This document shows, one piece after another, positions 48,503 to 56,120 of a stretch of 64,000 nucleotides of DNA. This stretch comes from a virus. The DNA is taken from positions 1 through 64,000 of IMG/VR virus record IMGVR_UViG_3300029985_000017, one strand, 5' to 3'. The number at the start of each line of letters is the position of its first letter. The stretch's first letter is position 1. Under the pieces are notes generated by a model. That model was not told the origin of the DNA. It was given only the letters and a program-made list of their open reading frames with translations, and ran no database searches. Made by a program: the position numbers and the translations under genes.

Positions 48503-48507
48503 TATAA
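48499..48507 (+). promoter_or_regulatory. AATGATATA element, 9 nt before the portal ATG
   Basis: One mismatch from TATGATATA, 9 nt before ATG at 48517, spanning the stop of the upstream gene. Only a weak AGAG is present as ribosome binding site. Confidence 0.4.
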
Positions 48508-48516
48508 AGAGTATAT

Positions 48517-50364
48517 ATGAGTGATGAAAAGAAAAGCAAGATAAGCCTTAGCTTTGGTGACAGTGATGACGACACTCTTGAAAAATCCGGGCTTTCAGCT
48601 TTAGAGAGCGCCTTAAATAAGATTATTGATACTGGTGATACTTTAGCTAAAGGTGAAACTCCTCTTCAAAAGCTTATTAAGCAAACTACGGGTGAAGCTA
48701 AGAAAAAAGCGCCCGCTCTATCATTCTCTGAACTTCCAGCTCCCCAAGCCAATTTTTTAGGATTGTTTAAGCCTAGGATTAGGCTACTTCCTCCAGAACT
48801 CATCAAGACTATTCGTATTACTGACCATCTTGTAGCTGCGATCTTAAGAACTCGCGGCAACATCATGAAACTTTACGGTCATCTTAAAAAAGATCGTTTT
48901 GATGTTGGTCTTGAAATTGAGATCAAGCCTGAAATCTTAAAAGTTTTGACCCCCGAACAATATGGGAAGGTTACTGAAAGAATTAAGCGTCTTGAAAAAC
49001 TATTACTTAATTGTGGCCATGATGAAGGACTAGAACAGCAAGATCGTATGACTCTTGCCGATTTCATGAGTATTCAAACTATAAACGGACTATCATTTGC
49101 TTCTCATGGCACAGAAATTATTTATGACCGTTCCGGTGAACCTGATTCTCGTGGCAACTATCCATTTCATAGATTTAGGCCAGTAGATATTGCTACCATC
49201 TATCGCGCAGTTCGTAGGGGCGAACAAGTCGGTTCAAATCTAAGAGAATTAGCCTTGAAAGCTTTAGAGGCGATGGAAGGCCATCACTTTGATATTGATA
49301 TCTGTAAATTAAGGGAAGATAAGTACGCATGGTTGCAAGTTATTGAGATGCAGCCAAAACAAGCTTTTACACATGATGAAATGCTTGTTTATAATCTTTT
49401 TCCATCAACCGATATTGAGCACAATGGATATCCTGTTAGCCCTTTAGACACTTGTGTTAATTGTGTTACCACACATATATCTATTGAGGCCTATTGGAAG
49501 ACTTATTTTAGTAATGGTAAATCTGCTAAAGGCATGCTTGTTATCAAGAGCGATGAAGTTGATCAGCAGATGCTTGACGCTATTAAAATGCAATTCAATG
49601 CATCTATTAATTCAGTATCCAATGCGTTTAGAACCCCAATTTTTGGTATTGCAAAAGAAGATGATGTACAATGGACTTCTACTCAAGATAAACTTGAGAA
49701 TGGCGAGTTCAATTTTACTTATGACCAAGTAGCTAGAAATATTCTCTCGGCTTTTGGTGTTTCCCCAGACGAAATTCCCGGATATGGACACCTCAGCAAG
49801 GGGACAAATTCACAAACTTTATCTGAATCTAATAACGAATTTAAGATGACTGCCGCTAGGGATTCTGGACTTCGTCCTTTGATCCTAAGTTGGCAGACAT
49901 GGTTTAATCAGCGTTTATTGCCAATTATTGATAACGAACTTTCTCAAATGGTCGAAGTTAGGTTGTCTGGTTTGGATTCCCAATCTAAAGAACAGGAATC
50001 GGCTCGTTTACAACAAGACTCCGCACTTTTTCATACCTATGATTCTTTGCTAGCAGAAGTCGATGAAGATGGCCCAGGCAAAGCTTTTGGTGGTGAAGTT
50101 CCCTTTAATGAACGTTATCGTCAAGTTTTAGATTTCTACTCTAAAGTTGGAGAAGTTAGATCTAAATTCTTTGGAGATCCTGCTGGTTTAATCGATCCAC
50201 TTCTTCAATTTCAAAGAGATCCTTTTTCGCTTCAATATCTTCAACTTTTGATGCAAATTAATCCAACAGCTTTGAAAGCACAAGCAGCAGCAAAGGCACA
50301 CAATTTGAAATTCTTAAAAATGGCTATCCAAGATCTATTAGATGACGATGGTACCGAGGAGTAA
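48517..50364 (+). CDS. portal protein
   Basis: The 615-residue protein has an N-terminal extension of about 90 residues, then the portal core: LPPELIKTIRITDHLVAAILRTRGN, an ISI/AYWKTYFSNGKSAKGMLVI wing segment, FGVSPDEIPGYGHLSKGTN preceding the stem helix, and LILSWQTWFNQRLLPI. It forms the dodecameric DNA gate of the head. Its position after terminase and before a Mu F-like minor head protein is classic. Confidence 0.88.
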   Translation: MSDEKKSKISLSFGDSDDDTLEKSGLSALESALNKIIDTGDTLAKGETPLQKLIKQTTGEAKKKAPALSFSELPAPQANFLGLFKPRIRLLPPELIKTIRITDHLVAAILRTRGNIMKLYGHLKKDRFDVGLEIEIKPEILKVLTPEQYGKVTERIKRLEKLLLNCGHDEGLEQQDRMTLADFMSIQTINGLSFASHGTEIIYDRSGEPDSRGNYPFHRFRPVDIATIYRAVRRGEQVGSNLRELALKALEAMEGHHFDIDICKLREDKYAWLQVIEMQPKQAFTHDEMLVYNLFPSTDIEHNGYPVSPLDTCVNCVTTHISIEAYWKTYFSNGKSAKGMLVIKSDEVDQQMLDAIKMQFNASINSVSNAFRTPIFGIAKEDDVQWTSTQDKLENGEFNFTYDQVARNILSAFGVSPDEIPGYGHLSKGTNSQTLSESNNEFKMTAARDSGLRPLILSWQTWFNQRLLPIIDNELSQMVEVRLSGLDSQSKEQESARLQQDSALFHTYDSLLAEVDEDGPGKAFGGEVPFNERYRQVLDFYSKVGEVRSKFFGDPAGLIDPLLQFQRDPFSLQYLQLLMQINPTALKAQAAAKAHNLKFLKMAIQDLLDDDGTEE

Positions 50365-50367
50365 TAT

Positions 50368-50988
50368 ATGGCCGGTCGTGTAGATTATAAACAAAAATAT
50401 GAAGAACTTAAAAGCATCTTTATGTCCAGTGTAGATAGCGCATGGCGTGATGGGTATCAACATGGAGCCCAAGATGCTCAAATGGAACAGGCACAACAAC
50501 AGCAACAACAAGCCGATGCCATGGCTCAAGCTCAGTCAGGACAACCTCAACCCAGCGAAGAAGCGGCTCCAGGTGAAGAAGCTTCTGGTCAAGAACAACC
50601 ACAAACTCCAAATTCTCAGAATCCCAATGGTGACGAACTTGATCAACATATTCAAAAATTAGAAGGTATGCTTGGTAAGTCGGAAATCTCTTCCTTGGAA
50701 CTACAAGATCTTAAAAAGACCCTTTCTGATATTCGCAGCCTTCAGGTCCAGATTAACCTAACCAAATCAATGGAGAGCATCAAGAAAACTAAATTGGGTG
50801 GTTTGAATAAGTCTTTAAACTTTAGTCCCAAAACTAAAGCTAATTTGCCAGAAATTGCCAAAAAAACTCTTACACTTCAAGAAAAAATAGTTAATGATGT
50901 TTTTAGTAAATGGGCATCAGATGAGGCCAAAGCCTCTAGTGATATACATAGTGCATTGAACATTGAAAATATTACTAAAAAGGACTAA
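50368..50988 (+). CDS. Gln/Glu-rich coiled head-assembly protein
   Basis: The 206-residue protein starts 3 nt after portal. It has an N-terminal helix, a Gln/Pro/Glu-rich disordered part (about 40-90), then helical segments with GKSE and several KS(M/L) sites. Possibly an internal head or portal-associated assembly factor. No family identified. Confidence 0.65.
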   Translation: MAGRVDYKQKYEELKSIFMSSVDSAWRDGYQHGAQDAQMEQAQQQQQQADAMAQAQSGQPQPSEEAAPGEEASGQEQPQTPNSQNPNGDELDQHIQKLEGMLGKSEISSLELQDLKKTLSDIRSLQVQINLTKSMESIKKTKLGGLNKSLNFSPKTKANLPEIAKKTLTLQEKIVNDVFSKWASDEAKASSDIHSALNIENITKKD

Positions 50989-50990
50989 TT

Positions 50991-51431
50991 ATGGAAAACA
51001 AAACCATTGAAGCACTTGAAAAATTAATTCAAATTAAAGACGAAACGATTAAAGAACTTGAAAAGCAAATTCAATTACTTAAAAATCAACCTATTCAACA
51101 GCCTATTACAGTTCCATATTATCCGCAACCATTCACCGCACCATGGTACCCTAATCCTATTATCGGTCCTACCACCAACCCTTTTACTAACCCACTTAGT
51201 CCCCCTTATATTATCACTAGTACTGGAACTACAGGCCCAGATACTCCCAATCTATCAATTACTTCAAACCAAGTTCTTCCTCCTGGATCGCAACAATTTA
51301 ATGTGCCCAATATCACTACTTCCGGATACATAGCACCAGCCACTGACATTAATTATGCTAATCAACAGTTTGCAGGACCTCAAGTCACCAATAGCACTAA
51401 TGTAGCTCATCTCTACAAAACTGGATGTTAA
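50991..51431 (+). CDS. coiled-coil plus Pro-rich protein, 146 aa
   Basis: A short coiled coil at the N-terminus (about 2-32) is followed by a Pro/Thr/Asn-rich extended region (PYYPQPFTAPWYPNPI, further PPYIITSTG). Extended Pro-rich tails of this sort occur in head-associated and fibre-anchoring proteins. It sits between portal-associated and minor head genes. Confidence 0.65.
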   Translation: MENKTIEALEKLIQIKDETIKELEKQIQLLKNQPIQQPITVPYYPQPFTAPWYPNPIIGPTTNPFTNPLSPPYIITSTGTTGPDTPNLSITSNQVLPPGSQQFNVPNITTSGYIAPATDINYANQQFAGPQVTNSTNVAHLYKTGC

Positions 51432-51434
51432 TTC

Positions 51435-52205
51435 ATGTATGGCATCCACACTTCTACCAAAGAACAAATTAATCGAGTAGTTAGCGACTTATTTGACAAG
51501 TCAGCCCTTCGTTTAGTTGGAAGTGTGCCCAAACTTCATAATAAAAGGCATACTCTAATAGGCTTTGAAACTGGTGTAACTTTAGCTAGCCTATTTGTTT
51601 TAGCAATGGGCAATAAGTATCTTAACAATACTGAACAAGATGTACTTAAAGGTATTTTAGAGGGAGCTTATTCTTACATAGATATTCTTAAAAACAAAAC
51701 ATCAAACGATATTACCCAACGCATAGAAGGATTAGCTAGAGAATCCCGTATAAGTGGGGAGAAGATTCCCGAAACTTCGATCAATAAGATCATTCAAGAA
51801 GAGTTGGGAAAAGCCAAATCTGGACTAGAAAGAATTGCAGCTTCAGAAGGCACTAAAACCCGTAATTTTGGCATGCTAATGGATATTACGAGGGCCTCTG
51901 CTACTATTGGCGAAAAAGATCCTATTGTAGGATTTGCTGTAATTAGAGACCATTCCACTTGTGAAAGCTGTATAAAAGTCTGTTTAATGCCAGACAAAGT
52001 TACGCCTAGGCTATTTAGGCTTAGTGAGCTTTCAGCCGGATATTATAAACGCGGAGATACAGTGCCGAGCATTTTAGGACAACATCCTCATTGCAGATGC
52101 ACTATTTTTTATGTTCCTAAGGATTGGGGCTTTGATAAAAAAGGGCATATTACGTTTATTGGTTCTGGACATAATGAGCTAGATAAGCAAAGAGAAGCCG
52201 CTTAA
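51435..52205 (+). CDS. Mu F/SPP1 gp7-like minor head protein
   Basis: The 256-residue protein is helical at the N-terminus. Its C-terminal 80 residues carry the minor-head motif DHSTCESC ... P..FRL..L.....RGDTVPSILGQHPHCRCTI, with the paired Cys and HxHCRC signature of Mu F-type proteins. These minor capsid proteins are injected or occupy the portal vertex. It follows the portal closely, as in many phages. Confidence 0.85.
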   Translation: MYGIHTSTKEQINRVVSDLFDKSALRLVGSVPKLHNKRHTLIGFETGVTLASLFVLAMGNKYLNNTEQDVLKGILEGAYSYIDILKNKTSNDITQRIEGLARESRISGEKIPETSINKIIQEELGKAKSGLERIAASEGTKTRNFGMLMDITRASATIGEKDPIVGFAVIRDHSTCESCIKVCLMPDKVTPRLFRLSELSAGYYKRGDTVPSILGQHPHCRCTIFYVPKDWGFDKKGHITFIGSGHNELDKQREAA

Positions 52206-52450
52206 GTCTTATCAATCCACCCAGGTAGCCTCCTGCATCTTTGGCATCTTATAAGGGTAACACCTTCCATACCTATTTGATCTTCCCAAGCCCATTTATG
52301 GGGCGGACAAGCCCTTTCTTCTGGAACCTTTTCTGTTTTTGGTTTATCGCCGTCTATCTTCTTATCTAAATGTCTACCTATAATAGTACCAAAAATAAAA
52401 AGCCATGTCACTACTATAAATCCAATGTAAAAATATAGTTGTTTATCCAT
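52202..52450 (-). CDS. membrane protein with CxxC ribbon, 82 aa
   Basis: An N-terminal transmembrane helix (YIGFIVVTWLFIFGTII) is followed by a charged linker and a Cys/His region (CPPHKW ... RCQRCRR). It is probably an inner-membrane protein with a cytoplasmic zinc site. It is the last gene of a four-gene reverse operon and converges with the minor head gene. Confidence 0.7.
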   Translation of the reverse strand: MDKQLYFYIGFIVVTWLFIFGTIIGRHLDKKIDGDKPKTEKVPEERACPPHKWAWEDQIGMEGVTLIRCQRCRRLPGWIDKT

Positions 52451-52704
52451 TACTTATTCTTTTGTTGTTCAAACCATTCTTTATCGAACATCCCATCTTT
52501 AGCTTCTACCAACCCATCAATAGGGTCAGGCCTGAATTCCATGCCCTTTTTTTGAGCTACTCTAATCGCACTATTAAATTCTTCAACGGCATATGTCATA
52601 CGTCCATGTGCATACCTACGAGCCATCCACCAAATTTCTTGGATAATGTGTTTATATACTGCACAGTCGGGACATTCTTTTTCTACATGCTTCTTTTTAG
52701 CCAT
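52450..52704 (-). CDS. hypothetical protein with CxxC, 84 aa
   Basis: Overlaps the next gene start by one base. It has CPDC near the N-terminus, a central helix with Trp and Arg (EIWWMARRYAHGR), then an acidic end. Function unknown. A GGAG site precedes the ATG. Confidence 0.65.
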   Translation of the reverse strand: MAKKKHVEKECPDCAVYKHIIQEIWWMARRYAHGRMTYAVEEFNSAIRVAQKKGMEFRPDPIDGLVEAKDGMFDKEWFEQQKNK

Positions 52705-52713
52705 ATTTTCTCC

Positions 52714-53085
52714 TTATACAAATTCGTGCCATGCTTTTTTACGTCTTTTACCAGCTTTTTTAGCCCTATCATAAAAAAGGCTATATTCTAAAACATTTAT
52801 TTTATTAATTGTTAAAATTTGAGAAGCAAAATAATTAGCTTCATCTTCATTTCTTGTTTTTTTAGACCATACCAACCTATTATTTTTATTTAAAGTAAAT
52901 AGGTGACCGGTTTCATGTACTAATGTAAAATACTTTTCTTTATAAGTCATTTTAGGTTTAATAATAATCATAGCCTTAACGCCGTTTGTTTGGGAACAAT
53001 AACCCCAATAATCATAATCACAAACTTCACATCTTCGATGTCCTAACATTTTGGCAAATTCAATATAAAGATATTTATAATTCAT
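52714..53085 (-). CDS. IrrE/ImmA-like (M78) metallopeptidase
   Basis: The zinc motif HETGH (57-61) lies in YFTLVHETGHLFTL, with the downstream EDEANYFASQIL that supplies the third ligand in IrrE/ImmA-type peptidases. Four Cys near the N-terminus (CEVCDYDYWGYC) add a possible second zinc site. ImmA cleaves repressors of mobile elements; here the target is unknown. It overlaps the upstream gene by 4 nt. Confidence 0.75.
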   Translation of the reverse strand: MNYKYLYIEFAKMLGHRRCEVCDYDYWGYCSQTNGVKAMIIIKPKMTYKEKYFTLVHETGHLFTLNKNNRLVWSKKTRNEDEANYFASQILTINKINVLEYSLFYDRAKKAGKRRKKAWHEFV

Positions 53086-53408
53086 ATTTTATCCCAAGGT
53101 TTCCATTTTTTACAAAAACGCATATGATCGAATTGAAAATTTCTAGAATGCTTTGCACCGCATTCACAATCTTGTTTTTGTACTATAAAAAGATCCTCAA
53201 AGGCTGGCATATAGACATGATAATTAGGATCGTAAGTTGGTATTTCTGCAAAAGTAATATCGTATTCATTGGGACTGATAGAATTATACATTACCCATTC
53301 CCATTTTTTCTTTTTATACATTATAAGTTTATGAAATTTCATGATATCTTCATACCAAGTTATCTGTACTTTGGGTTCTTTTGTACCAAAATTGAGAGTA
53401 AGTACCAT
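53082..53408 (-). CDS. hypothetical protein with Cys/His C-terminus
   Basis: The 108-residue protein has an N-terminal beta part (VQITWYEDIMKFHKLIMYKKK), and ends with CECGAKHSRNFQFDHMRFC, a probable metal-binding region seen in phage proteins of unknown function. It is the first gene of the small reverse operon. Confidence 0.65.
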   Translation of the reverse strand: MVLTLNFGTKEPKVQITWYEDIMKFHKLIMYKKKKWEWVMYNSISPNEYDITFAEIPTYDPNYHVYMPAFEDLFIVQKQDCECGAKHSRNFQFDHMRFCKKWKPWDKI

Positions 53409-53422
53409 ATTATCTCTAAACC

Positions 53423-53431
53423 AATCTTTAT
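53423..53431 (+). promoter_or_regulatory. AATCTTTAT motif
   Basis: AATCTTTAT, 42 nt before the endolysin ATG at 53474, in the 65-nt divergent gap. Late timing would fit lysis. Confidence 0.55.
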
Positions 53432-53473
53432 AGTAGATTAAACCTATTAATTTAATAAGTCAAGGAATATTTT

Positions 53474-54097
53474 ATGGCAGACTCTTTTTGGGCTAGTTTA
53501 GCTAAAACCTTATTGGAACTATTTATTAACAAAGAAACTGAGAAAAATGGTGAAGTTGCTCCAACTAGCATAGATATTGCAATACCATTTGATAAACCTA
53601 AGGAAGAAGTTCCTGCACCAGTAGAATCTGCTCCTTCAAATATTCTCGATTGGACAAATCCTCACAGTATGATCTCAAAACATTTTTCTGTTAAAGAAGC
53701 GCTTTGGTTACCTTCTTGGCAGGTACTACATATTCCTTCTGAAGATGAAAAAGCTAATATATTAAAACAAGCTGCTAAAATGGACTTAATCAGAGAGTTT
53801 TTGGGAGTTCCTATAAATATTCATTGTTGGATTCGTCCTGTATTAAATAATCCTGCCTCAGAGCATAACGGACAAGACTATAATGCCCTAGTTAAGGGCG
53901 CAAAGAATTCAGCCCATAAGATAGGATTAGCAACAGATTATGATGCTAAGGGATTGAATTGCGATGATGTTAGGGCTAAACTTGAACCCAAATTAGATGA
54001 ATGGGAACTTAGAATGGAAAAAATGCCGGGTGGGAATTGGGTTCACAATGACTGTGCTCCATTGGCTCCAGGTGGCCATAGGTATTTTATTCCCTAA
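53474..54097 (+). CDS. M15-type endolysin (L,D/D,D-carboxypeptidase fold)
   Basis: Zinc ligands His148 and Asp155 (SAHKIGLATDYD) and His191 (NWVHND) fit the peptidase M15 layout, with HFSVKEALWLP before and IREFLGVPINIHCWIRP between, as in M15_3 endolysins that cut stem-peptide bonds. The first 60 residues are a Pro/Glu-rich linker, perhaps with an N-terminal anchor helix, and have no signal peptide. It probably acts with the membrane proteins at 12051-13032 at lysis. Confidence 0.85.
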   Translation: MADSFWASLAKTLLELFINKETEKNGEVAPTSIDIAIPFDKPKEEVPAPVESAPSNILDWTNPHSMISKHFSVKEALWLPSWQVLHIPSEDEKANILKQAAKMDLIREFLGVPINIHCWIRPVLNNPASEHNGQDYNALVKGAKNSAHKIGLATDYDAKGLNCDDVRAKLEPKLDEWELRMEKMPGGNWVHNDCAPLAPGGHRYFIP

Positions 54098-54306
54098 GGA
54101 TTTCCACATTCCGCATAGTAGTCCTGAAATCCTAGTTTATAAAACTTTTTAAGGCAAGGTGCGTCTTTATACTCATGGGGACACCTGTCCTGACAATAGT
54201 ACATTTCCATACGATCGTATGGTACCCAAGGCAACTTCGATCTATTGATCATTTTGGTAGGTGGACAAGCAACAGAAAGAATAAAAGCTGCTAAAATTGG
54301 ATCCAT
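54094..54306 (-). CDS. small exported or anchored Cys-rich protein
   Basis: The 70-residue protein has a hydrophobic N-terminus followed by a Cys (AAFILSVACPPT), a weak lipobox-like pattern, and five further Cys. It converges with the endolysin gene by 4 nt. An ATG at 54312 is the alternative start. Location beside the endolysin suggests a spanin-like or lysis-related role, but evidence is thin. Confidence 0.5.
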   Translation of the reverse strand: MDPILAAFILSVACPPTKMINRSKLPWVPYDRMEMYYCQDRCPHEYKDAPCLKKFYKLGFQDYYAECGNP

Positions 54307-54326
54307 GCACATAGTTTACATGGATC
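54300..54326. repeat. inverted repeat covering the start of the small Cys-rich gene
   Basis: GATCCATG (54300-54307) and CATGGATC (54319-54326) form an 8-bp stem with an 11-nt loop. In the reverse-strand transcript it would hide the ATG at 54306 and could limit translation. Confidence 0.4.
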
Positions 54327-54343
54327 TAATATAAAGTCAACTA

Positions 54344-56089
54344 TTATTTTTCTTTTTTCTCAATCCAGGAATCTTGACCTTGATCGGTTACCATCTTTTT
54401 TAGAGCTTTTTCAGCTTTTAAAGATTTTCTTAAGCAGATGGTTTGACCAATAACTTGTATCTCAGATTTTGTAAGATTTGGCATAGCTTTTGCCATAAAA
54501 TTTTCAAATTCTTCGCGTTTAGACCATTGTGAGTACTCTTGCTCGGCGCGTTGAAGAAGTTCTGATTTGTCTAGTTTAGGTTTTGGAGCAGATTTAATAC
54601 TCTGCAATCTTTCCTTATGGGCGTCTTTAGCACCTTCCATTGCAATAGTATGGCCAAGTTTATCCCCTTGTTGCTTATACCCAGACGCTCTTTTAATACG
54701 ATTTCCTGCGATTGGATTTAAAGGATCTTCACCCTTACCTAGATCAGGTTTTGGAGCATCTTTAAGTCTTTTAAGATTTTTTTCTGCGATTTGTTTTGCT
54801 CTAACTTTAGACGTTTCTTTTGAACTATCACTAGATTTAGGATTACTTTGATTACGAACATGAGCACCCATATTAGATTGGCCAATTCCACTTTTAATTC
54901 CAGGATTCCAAGCCTTTAATTCTTTTCCAGGAACACCACTAAAGACCGGTTCATTAAGCCTATCAGCTTTTTTCATCTTCTTGTCTAATTCTTCTTTACC
55001 TAAAGCAGCGCCACCCGTAAGTGTTCCAGGGCCAGCCATTCCTGACCCAGCAGACATAGCCTTTGCAAGCTGCGGTCCACCAGGAGCTTTTTTAGGAGCC
55101 ATAGAGACTTTAGGGGCTATAGGACCAAATTTAGGCGGCCCAATAGTGAGGGCAGGAGCCTTCCCTTTTGCAGCTGCCGAAGAGGGATATTTGCTACCAG
55201 GAACTTCAGCTTTGCCCATACCAGCCATCTGTGGAGACGACCTATCGTGCATTTTATGAGACGATATTTGCCCATTACTTACTGCACCCATATAAGCCTT
55301 AGCATGGCTTCCAGCGTCTTGCGGATTTGAGAAAACACCTTTATTACCTTTTAGACCAGCGGGGGCACCATTATGCTTTACATGAAAGGAATCGTCTTCT
55401 TTAGTAACACTAACGGTACCGTGCTCAGGATGGGTAAAGTGCATAGCATTACCCTTTTGTTTACCAGCAGACCATGGAAGGGATTTTTTCATAGGTTCAG
55501 CCTTTTTCAACTCTTCGGATTTTCCGAATAGTTCGATTGTATGAGAAGGTTCAGATTTGAAGATAGAGTCTTCAGCGGATTCTTTGGATTCTGGTCCAGG
55601 AATTAATTCGGCGACACATGTTTTATTGGCCGGGCAATTTGTTATGGTTATTTTTCGTGCAATAGATTTATCAACAATCATACCATTTTTTGAAATTTTA
55701 CTTCCCTCGACGCTGAATCCAACCATAGGATGTTCATTTGGGTGTTCGGCATCGTCCAAAAACAAAGCAGCGCATTCTTTACTAGAATCTTTTTTGTCAT
55801 CAAATAGGCGCCCCATCACATATAAAAATGGAGTTTTACACTTATTCCAATAATATTTATGTCGATCGTTCTCACAATCTTTATCTGAGAATATTTTTTT
55901 ATATTCTAAGATCTTTCCAACTAGTTGATTTGGTTGATCATTTTTATGTTCCCATGTGAATGGGCCGCCTATCAATGAACTACAATCAAGACCGGAGATA
56001 TCGATAATCTCCGAGGAAGTATCTATTGCGGAACTGGAGCCGATTCCATCGATCCAAGAACAAGGTGTTTTTTCTTTTTCTTCAGCCAT
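54344..56089 (-). CDS. prohead protease with long C-terminal extension
   Basis: The protein has 581 residues from the ATG at 56089; a longer frame upstream overlaps the neighbouring gene. Residues about 28-165 match phage prohead proteases: FTWEHKND with catalytic His48 and a following GK, YVMGRLFDD, AALFLDDAEHP, then MVGFSVEGS with nucleophile Ser126, and KITITNCPANKTC. The C-terminal 400 residues are Lys/Ala/Gly/Pro-rich with four KSE motifs and APKP(D/K)L motifs, perhaps a fused scaffold. The enzyme would cleave scaffold and capsid proteins during maturation. Confidence 0.82.
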   Translation of the reverse strand: MAEEKEKTPCSWIDGIGSSSAIDTSSEIIDISGLDCSSLIGGPFTWEHKNDQPNQLVGKILEYKKIFSDKDCENDRHKYYWNKCKTPFLYVMGRLFDDKKDSSKECAALFLDDAEHPNEHPMVGFSVEGSKISKNGMIVDKSIARKITITNCPANKTCVAELIPGPESKESAEDSIFKSEPSHTIELFGKSEELKKAEPMKKSLPWSAGKQKGNAMHFTHPEHGTVSVTKEDDSFHVKHNGAPAGLKGNKGVFSNPQDAGSHAKAYMGAVSNGQISSHKMHDRSSPQMAGMGKAEVPGSKYPSSAAAKGKAPALTIGPPKFGPIAPKVSMAPKKAPGGPQLAKAMSAGSGMAGPGTLTGGAALGKEELDKKMKKADRLNEPVFSGVPGKELKAWNPGIKSGIGQSNMGAHVRNQSNPKSSDSSKETSKVRAKQIAEKNLKRLKDAPKPDLGKGEDPLNPIAGNRIKRASGYKQQGDKLGHTIAMEGAKDAHKERLQSIKSAPKPKLDKSELLQRAEQEYSQWSKREEFENFMAKAMPNLTKSEIQVIGQTICLRKSLKAEKALKKMVTDQGQDSWIEKKEK

Positions 56090-56092
56090 AAC

Positions 56093-56101
56093 ATAAAGAT
56101 T
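56093..56101 (-). promoter_or_regulatory. AATCTTTAT motif
   Basis: Reverse-strand AATCTTTAT ends 3 nt before the ATG of the prohead protease at 56089, closer than the other copies. If it is a -10 element, the transcript would start inside the gene, which is a point against a pure promoter reading here. Confidence 0.4.
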
Positions 56102-56120
56102 ATTCTTAGTTTGTTTTAGA

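Noticed and set aside
52462-53441. Forward reading frames opposite the small reverse operon
   Set aside because: They are antisense to four well-spaced genes with ribosome binding sites and zinc motifs.
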